Below are positions 26,391 to 36,887 of a stretch of 64,000 nt of DNA, in pieces; position 1 is the first letter of the stretch, and each line of letters opens with the position of its first letter. The DNA comes from an uncultured bacterium (GTDB lineage Bacteria > Bacillota > Clostridia > Lachnospirales > Lachnospiraceae), in assembly GCA_948467735.1 (NCBI GenBank), contig CAOKFN010000023.1:4218-68217 (forward strand), in the 5' to 3' direction. The translations under genes were made by a program, and so were the position numbers. The notes beneath the pieces are model-generated. The model was given only the letters and a program-made list of their open reading frames with translations, was not told the DNA's origin and made no database searches.

Positions 26391-27587
26391 CTAATAATTA
26401 TCGTCATTAAAATCCGTTCCCTTCGGCTTCCTGTTCAGTACGACAGCTGCCATCACAGCCACGCCCACAAAGAGAATAATGGCGGCTGCCGCCAATATCA
26501 TAACCCAGTTTATCTCCTGTGAGGATTCCGTGCTGTCCTGACTGCCTGCGGGCTTAACTTCAGGTGTAATCGACGGCTCCCTGTTATTTTCTCCGGAATT
26601 GCCCTCCGGGGAAGGCTTGGGCGAAGCAGTTGTCGCGGGCGCCTCCGTACCGCTTCCTGTCCCGGTTCCCTGAGCGCCGCTGCCGCCTGTCTGCGTGCCG
26701 CCGCCCGTTCCCTGCGTACCGTTCCCGCCTGTCTGCGTGCCGCCCGTTCCCTGAGCGCCGTTCCCGCTCTGGCTTCCCGTTCCTGTCCCCTGAGCGCCGT
26801 TCCCGCCTGTCTGCGTGCCGCCGCCCGTTCCTGTTCCCTGAGTACCGTTCCCGCTCTGGCTTCCGCTTCCTGTTCCCTGAGCGCCAGCCCCGCTCTGACC
26901 GCCGTTTCCTGCCGTCCCTTGACCGGAGCCTCCCGTATTCTGACTGCCATTCTCTTCCCCGGAACTGCCGTCGCCGGAATCCTCGTCCGAGACATTATCA
27001 TCATCACCGGAATTATCGTCCTCTCCCGAATTATCATCATCACCGGGATGATCGTCCTCTCCCAAATTATCATCTCCGGGCCTATCGTCCTCTCCCGGCT
27101 CCTCGTCCTGCCTGTTGACTACCACCGGCCCGGTAGAGGTCAGTCCCTCCGGCTTCTTTAATTCCGTCCCATAGACATACTGAACGGAATCCACCGGCAC
27201 GCTGACTGCCGCCGTTGTACTGCCGCCGTTCCCATCCAGAACAATCACCTTCCCTAAGGTCAAAGAATCCGACCCCTGCGCAAAAAGCGGCTCCGTCCCC
27301 GCTATGTAGACATTCAGTTTCTTCTCTTCCTTATGAAACCTGAATTCCGTAATTTTCGCACTGCCCGCGGCAAACTCAAATTCCGCCCTCTCCGCATCCG
27401 GCGAATCTATCAGCAGACTGAATTGTATGGAAGAAATCCCCTCCTCTCCAGCCTGCGGTAGAATCATCGTCACCGTTCCCGTCTCGTCCAGCCGGACTTC
27501 GTTTCCTCCCTCCGCCAAGACCCTTCCGGGCAGCAGAAGCGCCCATATAAGAGCTGCCGCGAGCATTTTCCATTTGTTTTTCTTCAC
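26391..27587 (-). CDS. Membrane-anchored protein with cohesin-like domain
   Basis: A 398-residue surface protein. A signal peptide (about 1-26) precedes a beta-rich domain of about 125 residues (SSIQFSLLIDSPDAERAEF, LTLGKVIVLDG) that looks like a degenerate cohesin. A long low-complexity linker follows, first Asp/Glu/Gly repeats then Gly/Thr/Gln/Ser/Asn repeats, and a single C-terminal helix (VMILAAAAIILFVGVAVMAAVV) with a basic stop-transfer. The start is taken as GTG because GGAGG lies within ATGGAGGTTAAC just upstream. The gene follows the dockerin-bearing M60-like protease by about 170 bases on the same strand, so it may be its cell-surface anchor. The cohesin call needs a profile search. 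Confidence 0.7.
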   Translation of the reverse strand: MKKNKWKMLAAALIWALLLPGRVLAEGGNEVRLDETGTVTMILPQAGEEGISSIQFSLLIDSPDAERAEFEFAAGSAKITEFRFHKEEKKLNVYIAGTEPLFAQGSDSLTLGKVIVLDGNGGSTTAAVSVPVDSVQYVYGTELKKPEGLTSTGPVVVNRQDEEPGEDDRPGDDNLGEDDHPGDDDNSGEDDNSGDDDNVSDEDSGDGSSGEENGSQNTGGSGQGTAGNGGQSGAGAQGTGSGSQSGNGTQGTGTGGGTQTGGNGAQGTGTGSQSGNGAQGTGGTQTGGNGTQGTGGGTQTGGSGAQGTGTGSGTEAPATTASPKPSPEGNSGENNREPSITPEVKPAGSQDSTESSQEINWVMILAAAAIILFVGVAVMAAVVLNRKPKGTDFNDDNY

Positions 27588-27760
27588 GTTAACCTCCATG
27601 ATTTTGTTTCGCGCAATCTCAACTCTGAATGAGAAACGCCCTGCGACACACCCCCCGGAACAAAAGTTCCGGGGAATGCCGCCGTCCTGCCGTACTTCCT
27701 TCCGTATGCCAAAGCCTTTCTGCTTTTAGCACTTCAAATTTCATGCCGCATTCGTGCGGA

Positions 27761-30700
27761 TTATTGGCCGCCGCCCGTCTGCGCAATGCCGTCCAGCCGT
27801 ATCTGCGGCAATGTCTGCGGCATGGTCTCCCACATGGAATCGCTGACGAGCCTCTGCCCCTCGTTGGTCAGGGCATTGTTGACCCGATACAGCTCCGCCC
27901 GCACTTTCTCTATTCCGTTCAAATCCGCCTGCTGTCCCGGTTCTATCCAATAAATCCATGTGCCGTCCGACACATTCTGGATTGCTCCCTCCTTCGGCAC
28001 ATCCGCCAGAATAATCTGCTGTGCCTTCAGATTTCCTTCCCCGTCCACGCCGCCTGCAGTCTGACCGTTCTGGTCATATAAAATCACCACGTTATAAGCC
28101 GGATTACCCTTATAAGCGCCCACGAATATAATGGAGCCTGCCGGAATGACGTCATTTTCTTTCTCACCGTAGCGATAGTCCTCCGCCAGCGTGCCAATGG
28201 CCGCGGTTCCGTCCCCGGCGCTTCTAAAATCCACATTGTCGCCGGTTGCGCCCAGCACATCCAATTCCCCGACGGACACCTGACTGCCGCTCTGGGTGTG
28301 CAGCGTAAGCTTCACCGCGTCCGCCGCATAGGTGCTGACATAACCGCCGTCTTCATTTGCAAAGTACACAATATCCCCGGCGCCAAAGCTTCCCCGGGCC
28401 GCCTCAGCCCATTCGCCGCCGCAGCGAAGCCAGACTTCATAATCTCCCGTATATCCTTCGGCTCCTTGGTACTTAAGTCCCGACACCGTGAGAGTTTTAT
28501 GAAATTCCAAAATAATTTCAGCCTCTCCGGACGCCGAAGCGGTATATATGGTACTTGCGTCATTATCAATTAATTTTCCCGCGCCGAATACCTTCCCGGC
28601 CATATCTTCCGCTCCCGGCGTGCAGAGGGAATCCTGATTGGAAGCTGCGGGCGCATCGTCCGAAGCGGCCAGATTCTTCGTTTCCACCGTCCAGAAGGTT
28701 TTCTCCAGACTGCCGTCATGCTCTATCTTCATAGGCTCCAGACTCTTCACCGCCGAACGGTTCAGGTATTTATCAACCACCGTAATCTCATACCATACCA
28801 CACGGTTATTCACATATACCGTGTCGGTAAACGTATTCTGCGTGGTAAATCCCGCCGTCTCCCTTATGGTCTCGCCGCCGGAAATCATGCATCTCACAAT
28901 CTCATATCCCAGCACATCCGTTTCGGGAATGTTCTTTGAGCTGAGCGTAAAGTCCACCTGATTAGCGCTGCCCATCCTTATCGCCGCGCTCACTCCGTCG
29001 CCCACGGCGTCCACCGTACCCGCACCGTCCAAGGCACTTGTACCGCCCCGTAAGCAATAGGCCCTCGCATCGTCGCTCACATAATAAATCGCTCTGGTTT
29101 CCTTTTCAAACTGTTCCGCATAAGCTTTCGTCCCCTCATCCGGAGTCATTCCCCAGCGTTCAAAGAATTCAAGGATATTTTTCTCCGCCGCCCCACAGGA
29201 CAAGCGCATAAGGTTCTGATTCTTATCCTGTGTCAGCGCAAGGGAAACGCCCCCGGGCGCAGGCGCTTTGGCCGCGGTTCTCGCGTAAGTATCCACCCGT
29301 GCGAAGAACAGATTTGCAAGCTGCTCATTGTAATCCGAATATGTCTTGAAATTGTATCCTTTGTCATAAGCCAGATGAAGCTGCCAGTACATTCCCAGCT
29401 GGGTAAATACGTTGGAAGCGCTGCCTTTCGCGCCGGACGTCACCTTTTCATATACTTTGTCATACTGGAACCGGACGCTTTCATTGGTATCCTTCGCCTG
29501 CGCCAGCACCGAATAATAATTATTCGTCACCTCCGCCACGGCGTAAGCCCCCTGATTAATGCAGTGTCCGATCTCATGGGCAATGCCCCATCCGAAGTAA
29601 GCGCCGCTCTGATACCTTCCTTCCTCATCGGATATCACAGACGCCGACGATACCATTCCGGCGCTTTCCGGCCATTCAATGCCGATATGATTGCCGGACG
29701 CATACATAAACGCCCCCGAGAACATTCTCTGATAACGGATGTTCAAATGTCCCTTCGGTATCCGGTTTACCGCATCCGCCGCACTGTTGTTAAGACCCTT
29801 GTGCTGATAGAACAGATACATCATGCCTTCCATTGCATCCATGGAAGAAAGAATCTTCTGTGCCTGCTCCTTTGTGCTGCCGCTGCCCGCGCCTTTTAAT
29901 ATCTGCTGTGCCGGAAGCGAAAGCATCATGGTATCCAGCAGAATGTCGGACGCGCCCAGAATACAGTTCTGCGCGTCATACGCATAGGCTGTCTGAGCAT
30001 TGCCGGAATTTTGATGCGCCTCCGCATGCTTATCCTCCATCCCGCTCACATACTGACGAAGCTCCTCCACATAGGTTTGTGTTCTGGCAAGCCTCTCCGC
30101 ATCGTCCGTCACCTGATACAAATCAAGCCTTGGAACCGAAACGCCGCCGCTGACACGGACAGCGTACTGATCGCTTTCATTTGTCCCCGTATACTGGACA
30201 TACAACGCGCCTCCGGACTCAACGCCCGTGGTGGTCCATATCTTGGGAACCGTTATCTTGTTGGCGCCCACCTTCAGCGTCGCAATGACCTTGCTCACGG
30301 TTCCGGCCTCCGCATGATACTGGGTCGCCACCAGCTGGAGATTGGTATTTTCTCCCGTATGCCTGCTGTTATGCCCCACATAAACCATGATTTCTTCCTG
30401 CGCCCCACAGACAACCCCCAGCGGCTGCCATGCGTTCAGTCCGCCGAAGCCTCTGCCCGCGTCATTGGTGGTAATCTGGTTGTGAATCCTGACGGACGCG
30501 TTCAGCTTTCCGTCCTTCAAAATTGCCTCCGCAGTCTGCAGCTCCCGTTCCAACAGCTCCCTGTCGGGATGATACTCGCCGCTGACCTCATCCACGGTGT
30601 TAATCTTCACCCGCAGAGCGTCTATGGCCCCCTGCGTCACATCCGATCTCAGCACCGTGTGCAGATCATCCTCGTATAGAGCCATGATTTCATCCATCAA

Positions 30701-32956
30701 GGTATCATAATGATAGAAGTACACCTCGGCAACGGACAGGCTTCCCGACGCCGAATAACGCGCAAGGCCAAACTGCAGCTTTTTGGCATTGACCGGCTCG
30801 GAAAGCTTCAGGACATAATAAGACCTGTTCCCCGCGTCAACCTTCCTCTGCAGCGTGACATTTCCCAAATCCACCTGCTTTCCGTCTTCATCCCAATAAC
30901 GGACTTTCGCATAGAAAATACCCGTATCCTGACTTGTCATGTCATAGAAAGCAATGGTGTCCATTTTGTACGCCTGATCAAACTCATAGGTAAGACCGTG
31001 CTTTAAACTCATGTTATTAAAGCCTCCGTCGTCCCATGTATTTTTAAAATAATAGGATTTCGGATCATGATCTACGGTTCCCCATGCGGTACCCGCGCTC
31101 GTATCCAGCCCGCTTTCCGTCATGGTTCCGCCGTTCATGACCGCGCTGACAATATGCGCCCCGGCTTCCCCGTCGGCGCCCGTATTGATCAAATTGTACT
31201 TGGGCATCACCGCAGGATTCATGTCCGTGGTCACAGCCGAAGCCTCAAGGGACGGCCCGCTCTCGCCAAACTCATTGACACCCGTTACATATACGGTATA
31301 TTCCGTCAAGTCCTCCAAACCGTTCAACGTATACCCGTTCTCCGTGATACCCTCGATTCTTTGATATTCTTCCCCGCCGCTGCGCTTATAATAGAGATTG
31401 TAGGAAAGAGTGTCCTTCATCTGCTTCCACGTAACCACAATGCTTTGATACTTCCCTGCCGCAGCTACATTGTCCGGCTTATCCGGCTTTCCGCTTGGCT
31501 TTGGAACCGCCGACACCTCGTCGCCGTATCCGCTGCGCCAAGCGCCGTTCACTGACTGTACCCGAATCCGGTATTCCTCATAATTTACAAGCTCCTTCCC
31601 TCCAAAGCTTGTCAGGACAAGAGTATTTTTCACCGTCAATACGGTCTCCTGCCGGTCTCCCTGACTGACAAGCACTTCATAGCCCGTGATATTGACACAG
31701 GGTTCCCATGTCAGGCGGATCGACTTGCTGCCCGCCGACGCCGTAAGGCCTCCCGGAATATCCATTTCCGGTTCCGGAATCCTCTCCTCCATGCCGTTGA
31801 CAAATTCCACCTTGGAGATTTCCGCAAGATTATTGTTATTGCGCATTCCCGTAATCGTCAAGGTCACTTTCTTTATGGCAGTCTGGGTTCCGAGATGGAT
31901 GCGGATATTTCCATTGCCGTCCCGCTCCGTCCTGACCTGCGTGCTCCTTAAAAGATACTCCACGCCCTCTTCCACGGGAATCAGCACCTCCTGATCCGTT
32001 CCGCTTTCATCCGCATAGACAAGGGTGATAAGCGCCCTGCTGATAGGATTGTCCCCGGCAGTCTCAATGATAATCCCGTCCGCTTCCCCCGCCTTGGCAA
32101 TATCGAACTCCAGCGAAACCGGATGCTCCACAATGGTTCCCCCCTGCGCGGGCGTCAGGGTGACGCTCGCCCTGTTTCGCAGAAGCTCCTCCAGATTTCC
32201 CTCCACCTTCGTATTCTCTCCCGCCTTCGGCTCCACCGCCGCCGCGGGCACAAAGGTTTCTATCTGTGCGGCCGTATCCTTTTTCACTTCATGCCCCATG
32301 GCAAGATATTCCAAATCCACCAGATTGACCATGCCGTCGCCGTTTAGATCCGCCGCGCCCAAAGTCTGCCCGCCGTCAATGGCATTGACCAGCTCGGTTC
32401 TGTCCGACCTGTCATTCCTGCCGTCCCCATTGACGTCCCCGATCAACAGCACTCCCGGGTGGGCCGCGCCCGCCTCATAATTGATTCCCCCCAAGAAACC
32501 CGTGGTGAGATTCACTGCATACGCCCTGCCCTCCACCATAATTTTCTGGGTATAGTCCTCAAATCCTTTCGCGGACAATGACAAAATGTACTCGCCGTCC
32601 GACAGCCCTTCAAAGCAAAGCCTCTCGGCGGCGGCCTGTTTCCCGCCTAGAAGGATGGAGCCCGACAGCCGCCTGTTACCGGAATCCGTAAGGCTCACCG
32701 TAAATTCCACAGGACTTTGCAGCACAAGTCCGGCCCCTATAGCCACGTCCACCTGCCCCATGCCTCCCGCATCCGACATGATGCTGCGCCTGCCGAATAC
32801 ATTGGAAGCGGCCTGCGCAAAGGATTCCAAAACCTGCGGAATGTCCGGCGCCGCAGCATGGGCCGGAAAGCCTGTTCCCAGAGCCAGCAGGGCTGCCATG
32901 AAAAGGGCGCCGCCCCTTTTTCTGATTTCCTTCTCCTTATTTCGATACATATTCAA
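27761..32956 (-). CDS. Secreted M60-like metalloprotease with dockerin and FN3 domains
   Basis: A 1,731-residue exported protein. After a signal peptide (1-35) comes a carboxypeptidase-regulatory-like beta domain, then a type I dockerin (about 169-222) with the two calcium loops GDVNGDGRNDRSD and ADLNGDGMVNLVD. Next are two fibronectin type III domains (about 395-590) and an F5/8-like carbohydrate-binding region (about 600-770). The M60-like peptidase carries HEIGH at 1127-1131, with the third ligand Glu1142. A discoidin-like domain lies near the C-terminus. M60-like enzymes attack O-glycosylated proteins such as mucins. The start is TTG or an ATG two codons later; AAAGGA favours TTG. Confidence 0.88.
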   Translation of the reverse strand: MNMYRNKEKEIRKRGGALFMAALLALGTGFPAHAAAPDIPQVLESFAQAASNVFGRRSIMSDAGGMGQVDVAIGAGLVLQSPVEFTVSLTDSGNRRLSGSILLGGKQAAAERLCFEGLSDGEYILSLSAKGFEDYTQKIMVEGRAYAVNLTTGFLGGINYEAGAAHPGVLLIGDVNGDGRNDRSDRTELVNAIDGGQTLGAADLNGDGMVNLVDLEYLAMGHEVKKDTAAQIETFVPAAAVEPKAGENTKVEGNLEELLRNRASVTLTPAQGGTIVEHPVSLEFDIAKAGEADGIIIETAGDNPISRALITLVYADESGTDQEVLIPVEEGVEYLLRSTQVRTERDGNGNIRIHLGTQTAIKKVTLTITGMRNNNNLAEISKVEFVNGMEERIPEPEMDIPGGLTASAGSKSIRLTWEPCVNITGYEVLVSQGDRQETVLTVKNTLVLTSFGGKELVNYEEYRIRVQSVNGAWRSGYGDEVSAVPKPSGKPDKPDNVAAAGKYQSIVVTWKQMKDTLSYNLYYKRSGGEEYQRIEGITENGYTLNGLEDLTEYTVYVTGVNEFGESGPSLEASAVTTDMNPAVMPKYNLINTGADGEAGAHIVSAVMNGGTMTESGLDTSAGTAWGTVDHDPKSYYFKNTWDDGGFNNMSLKHGLTYEFDQAYKMDTIAFYDMTSQDTGIFYAKVRYWDEDGKQVDLGNVTLQRKVDAGNRSYYVLKLSEPVNAKKLQFGLARYSASGSLSVAEVYFYHYDTLMDEIMALYEDDLHTVLRSDVTQGAIDALRVKINTVDEVSGEYHPDRELLERELQTAEAILKDGKLNASVRIHNQITTNDAGRGFGGLNAWQPLGVVCGAQEEIMVYVGHNSRHTGENTNLQLVATQYHAEAGTVSKVIATLKVGANKITVPKIWTTTGVESGGALYVQYTGTNESDQYAVRVSGGVSVPRLDLYQVTDDAERLARTQTYVEELRQYVSGMEDKHAEAHQNSGNAQTAYAYDAQNCILGASDILLDTMMLSLPAQQILKGAGSGSTKEQAQKILSSMDAMEGMMYLFYQHKGLNNSAADAVNRIPKGHLNIRYQRMFSGAFMYASGNHIGIEWPESAGMVSSASVISDEEGRYQSGAYFGWGIAHEIGHCINQGAYAVAEVTNNYYSVLAQAKDTNESVRFQYDKVYEKVTSGAKGSASNVFTQLGMYWQLHLAYDKGYNFKTYSDYNEQLANLFFARVDTYARTAAKAPAPGGVSLALTQDKNQNLMRLSCGAAEKNILEFFERWGMTPDEGTKAYAEQFEKETRAIYYVSDDARAYCLRGGTSALDGAGTVDAVGDGVSAAIRMGSANQVDFTLSSKNIPETDVLGYEIVRCMISGGETIRETAGFTTQNTFTDTVYVNNRVVWYEITVVDKYLNRSAVKSLEPMKIEHDGSLEKTFWTVETKNLAASDDAPAASNQDSLCTPGAEDMAGKVFGAGKLIDNDASTIYTASASGEAEIILEFHKTLTVSGLKYQGAEGYTGDYEVWLRCGGEWAEAARGSFGAGDIVYFANEDGGYVSTYAADAVKLTLHTQSGSQVSVGELDVLGATGDNVDFRSAGDGTAAIGTLAEDYRYGEKENDVIPAGSIIFVGAYKGNPAYNVVILYDQNGQTAGGVDGEGNLKAQQIILADVPKEGAIQNVSDGTWIYWIEPGQQADLNGIEKVRAELYRVNNALTNEGQRLVSDSMWETMPQTLPQIRLDGIAQTGGGQ

Positions 32957-33144
32957 CCTGTTATCCTTTCCTCATCATTCTGTTCTACCCGGGCGCCGCC
33001 TCTATGTATCATTAGCCTATAATGCCGCGGAACATATAAAATACACTCCGCGGCCGCTGTCAATCCCTAAGATGTGTTTAAAATTATCGCACCCTTGTCA
33101 ATATTCAGTTCCTTATCCTGCTTCTTTTACTTCCTTCACCAGCC

Positions 33145-34692
33145 TTACTGCTTTTTCAACAGCAGGGATTTTCCCGTCATTTCCACCGGCTGCTCTTTTC
33201 CCATGATCTCAATCAGCGTGGGCACAATATCAGCCAGACATCCGTTCTCCCGCAGAGTATACGCCTCGTCGTAATTTACCAAGATGAAAGGCACCTGATT
33301 GGTGGTATGGGCCGTGAAAGGCTCTCCGGTCTCATAATCCACCAGCATCTCCGCATTGCCGTGATCCGCGCAGATAAACAGGACGCCGTCCACCTCCTTG
33401 ACGGCTTCCACCGCCCTGCCCACGCACTCGTCCACGGCCTCCACCGCTTTGATGGCCGCTTCCAGAACCCCCGTATGCCCCACCATATCGGGATTGGCAA
33501 AATTGATGATTATGACGTCATATTTTCCGCTGCGGACGGCTTCGCACAGCTTATCGCACACCTCGTATGCGCTCATCTGGGGCTTCAAGTCATAGGTCGC
33601 CACATCCTTGGGAGAGTTGACCAATACCCTGTCCTCCCCCTCGTTGGGCTTCTCCACGCCCCCGTTGAAGAAGAAGGTCACATGGGCGTATTTCTCCGTC
33701 TCCGCAATGCGGGCCTGCTTCATGCCGTTTGCCGCCAGCCATTCCCCGAAGGTATTATTCACGGCCACCTTGTGGAAAGCAGCTTCCTTATTGGGAATGG
33801 TGGGGTCATAATCGGAAAAGCACACATAGACAATGTTTTTTCTGGGGCCTCTGTCAAAGCCTTTGAAATCGTCGTCGCAGAAGGCTCTGGTGATCTCCCT
33901 CGCCCTGTCCGGCCTGAAATTAAAGAAGATGACGGAATCGCCGTCCCCAACCACGGCCACGGGCTTCCCGTTTTCCATAGCCAGCGTGGGCTTGACAAAT
34001 TCATCCGTCTCCCCTCTGTCATAGGACTCCTGAATGGCGCAGACCCCGCAGGCGGCGGTGAGCCCCTCTCCCTTTGTCATTGCGTCGTAGGCAAGCTTGA
34101 CACGGTCGTAATTATTGTCCCTGTCCATTGCATAATAACGTCCCATCACGGACGCGATTTTACCCACGCCGATTTTCTCCATCTCTGCGGCCAGAGCTTC
34201 CGCATATTCCCTGCCGCTGGCAGGGGGCGTGTCCCGGCCGTCCAGAAAGCAGTGTACATACACCTTATCCAAGCCGTTCCTCTTCGCCAGCTCCAGCAGG
34301 CCGTACAGGTGGGTATTGTGACTGTGTACGCCGCCGTCGGACAAAAGCCCCATCAAATGAAGGGCGCTGCCGTTCTTTTTACAGTTCTCCACCGCCTTTA
34401 ACAATGCGGGATTCTCAAAAAAGGTGCCGTCCTGAATTTCCTTGGTGATTCTGGTCAATTCCTGATATACGATGCGGCCCGCGCCCATATTCAGATGCCC
34501 CACCTCGGAATTGCCCATCTGGCCCTCGGGAAGCCCCACCGCCATTCCGCTTGCGTTTCCTCTGGCAAAAGGATATTCCTTCATCAACGCATCCATGACC
34601 GGCGTTTTCGCCTGCGCCACTGCGTTGCCCTCTGACTTTTCATTCAGTCCATAGCCGTCCAAGATCATTAAAACTATCGGTTTCCTGCTCAT
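33145..34692 (-). CDS. gpmI: 2,3-bisphosphoglycerate-independent phosphoglycerate mutase
   Basis: A 515-residue glycolytic enzyme interconverting 3- and 2-phosphoglycerate with two metal ions. It begins KPIVLMILDGYGL, has the catalytic serine in MGNSEVGHLN near residue 62, HCFLDGRDTPP, GRYYAMDRD, and the C-terminal metal sites ADHGNAEMLVD and THTTNQVPFI. Length is typical. The ATG follows AAGGAGAG. The promoter at 34786-34814 gives an 85-base leader. The gene appears monocistronic. Confidence 0.96.
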   Translation of the reverse strand: MSRKPIVLMILDGYGLNEKSEGNAVAQAKTPVMDALMKEYPFARGNASGMAVGLPEGQMGNSEVGHLNMGAGRIVYQELTRITKEIQDGTFFENPALLKAVENCKKNGSALHLMGLLSDGGVHSHNTHLYGLLELAKRNGLDKVYVHCFLDGRDTPPASGREYAEALAAEMEKIGVGKIASVMGRYYAMDRDNNYDRVKLAYDAMTKGEGLTAACGVCAIQESYDRGETDEFVKPTLAMENGKPVAVVGDGDSVIFFNFRPDRAREITRAFCDDDFKGFDRGPRKNIVYVCFSDYDPTIPNKEAAFHKVAVNNTFGEWLAANGMKQARIAETEKYAHVTFFFNGGVEKPNEGEDRVLVNSPKDVATYDLKPQMSAYEVCDKLCEAVRSGKYDVIIINFANPDMVGHTGVLEAAIKAVEAVDECVGRAVEAVKEVDGVLFICADHGNAEMLVDYETGEPFTAHTTNQVPFILVNYDEAYTLRENGCLADIVPTLIEIMGKEQPVEMTGKSLLLKKQ

Positions 34693-34785
34693 GTTCTTCT
34701 CTCTCCTTGCATCTCCTCATCGCCCGCCTGTGCGGCAGACGTTTTCTATTGTCCTTACCGGAAAAATATTCCCGTTCCTGTATAA

Positions 34786-34814
34786 ATTATAACCTGAAAT
34801 CGCCGCAGGCGCAA
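34786..34814 (-). promoter_or_regulatory. Promoter of gpmI
   Basis: TTGCGC (34814-34809) and TATAAT (34791-34786) with a 17-base spacer, the same boxes and spacing as before the DUF1292 gene. Confidence 0.6.
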
Positions 34815-34898
34815 GCTGAAACTTTTGAAGCCGATAAAATGACGCCTGTATCCCCCGGCTCATCGCCAAAGGCAGCTTCTCTGACAGGGAATGCTGCC

Positions 34899-36668
34899 TT
34901 ATCGTATTTCATCCAGATACAGCTGCACCCTGTTCTCGACGGCTTCGCACACCTGAGCCTCATTTTTGATTCCGTTAAAGTAAACCTCAGACTCCTCATA
35001 GATAATGTCAAGAATAACCGCGGTCCGGATGGGATAAAATTTCGCTCCCTCCCACTCCTTCCTGTATTCCTCCAGCTTTTCTTCCGTCAGGTCTTCCTCC
35101 GTATACGTCACCTGTATATATGTCAGCTTCTTATTCGGCAGAACCTTTGGCATATCCCATGTCACGGTCTTTCCGTCGGCCACCCGCGCCCTCCACAGCT
35201 CAAGCCCCTTCCTGCTCACAGGACGTCCGACGACGTCAGGGGTCTGCACCTCGTCCCCCAGAAGGAAGCTCATGAATTCCCACGCCCCCTCCTTGTTGGG
35301 AGAATTGGAATTGACGCCCATGGCCATCAGGGACTCCGCCACCGCATGGCATCCGTCGTCAAACAGGCCGCCGCAAGTCACCTTGCCGTCCCTCTCCTGC
35401 TCCGCGGCGCTGTCAAACATAAAAACATTGTCAAAGGTCCGGTACTCCGCCGCGCCGGGAAGCTGTCCCTTCCTTCCGTCGTCCCCGTACCGTCCGGCCG
35501 CCCGGAGTATTTTTTCAAACAGCCCGCCGCCAAAATCACAGCTCCCCTTCTCCCAGTCAACCATCCCCCACAGGGTCTCCGATCCCCCGAGAAAGATTTC
35601 CAGAAGCTCCCGCGAACTCTTTCCGGCCAGAAATGCCCCGCCTCCCTCCCATGACAGCAGGGCGTCCGCCAGCACCTCCATGTCCGGCTCCTCTCCTCCT
35701 CCCAATACGCCCTCATCCATTCGGTACCCGAACATGTTCACATATGGGCATATGCTGTATATATGGCCGCCGTCCCGCCCATAGCCAAAAACAAAAGGAA
35801 AATAGTCTTCCTCCCGAACGCCTTCGGGGCTTTCCGAAGAATTCAAAAAAAGGATTTCCACGCTTCCGTCCTACAGCGCTCTGAAATCCTGTATCTGTGT
35901 CAATAAATGCTCCGTGACAAAAGACGTCCCCAGAAACGAGAGAAGACAGGACTGCTTCCCGTCCGCTATATCCAATTCCACGATTTCCCTGCCGGGGACG
36001 GGGATATCGTTGAATACGGCCAGCGATTCCCCCGCCGTCCCCAGATACTGCCTCCCCTGCGCGAGGCCTGCCATCTGAATCTCTTTCACAGGCCAGAAAT
36101 CTTCCGCCGCAGAGTCAAGCACCTTCAGCGTTCTGGTCTTCTCCGCCTCATTCTCCATGAGCAGACAGCACCTTCCGTCGGACAGCTGGCAGAAATCCTT
36201 CACTAAAACGCCGGGGACAAAGGTCTCTTCATAGACGATTTCCCCCGATGGGGAGATTTTCGCAAATCCGGCCTCGGCCTTCTCATCGTCGTCAACATAT
36301 TCCGGGTAGTTTGGCGTATAGTTTGCCCTGTGCCAGCAGTAGAACTCCCCCTCCTGACCGATATACCAGCTCCATCTGTAATGATAAAAAAGAGTATAAT
36401 CTGTAGACACCTCCTGCAGCAGAAGCTCGCGGCTTCCGTCCCTCCGATACAGATAGACATCCGAACTTGTTGGACAGGCCTCCGCCCAGAGCTGCACCGG
36501 CTCCCCATGATAAAACTGTGTGCCGAGTAAAAGCCGGGCTTGGCCCGTCTGTTCCAGAGCAGATTGCGGCCATACATCACTCTCTATGCCTAAATAAAAA
36601 ATATCCTCCGATTCCGAGACAATATCATAGTATTCCGTTCTCTCCGTAATGGCGGTCAAATCGTCCAT
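34899..36668 (-). pseudogene. Decayed propeller-type solute-binding protein gene
   Basis: Two frames, 35871-36668 and 34899-35861, are one reading frame split by an in-frame TAG. At the break the sequence reads FRAL-stop-DGSV; the intact paralog at 60.5 kb reads GVLEDGRF at the matching place, so a GAG glutamate codon probably became TAG. The part before the stop resembles the N-terminal propeller-like half of that paralog. The part after it matches the C-terminal lobe and ends QLYLDEIR, like IYVEENR. About 125 residues of the N-lobe are missing, and the signal peptide and lipobox are absent at the 5' end, which abuts the family-B repeat. It is not expected to give a working transporter subunit. 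Confidence 0.8.
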
Positions 36669-36683
36669 GCCCGCCTGTATTCC

Positions 36684-36857
36684 CCTCCATAATCAAATAC
36701 CCCGCTGCAGAGCAGAAGGTGTCCAAAGGACACCTTGGTATTGTGCCCCTCGCGGCATTCGCAAGCCAATTAAAAATTGGCTTTAATATCCATGCAGGCA
36801 TGGCTATTTTCCTCATTGCTCAGCGAGCAATGTCTGCTCGCGGGAATAAAAATGAAT
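36684..36857 (-). repeat. Dispersed structured repeat, family B, copy 2
   Basis: Contains three perfect inverted repeats: AAGGTGTCC/GGACACCTT (36716-36736), AAGCCAATT/AATTGGCTT (36763-36783) and CATTGCTC/GAGCAATG (36814-36832). It matches 1-160 in opposite orientation, and its outer end (TTTTTATTCCCGC, GAGCAGACATTGC on the minus strand) matches 26250-26320. It sits where the decayed binding-protein gene loses its 5' end. Confidence 0.6.
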
Positions 36858-36887
36858 CCCTCAGCCCGCTCATCTGCCCTCGATTAT

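Noticed and set aside
26510..27073. Arg-rich 187-codon frame within the cohesin-like gene
   Set aside because: It is the repetitive linker read in another frame; the composition follows from the Gly/Thr/Gln repeats.
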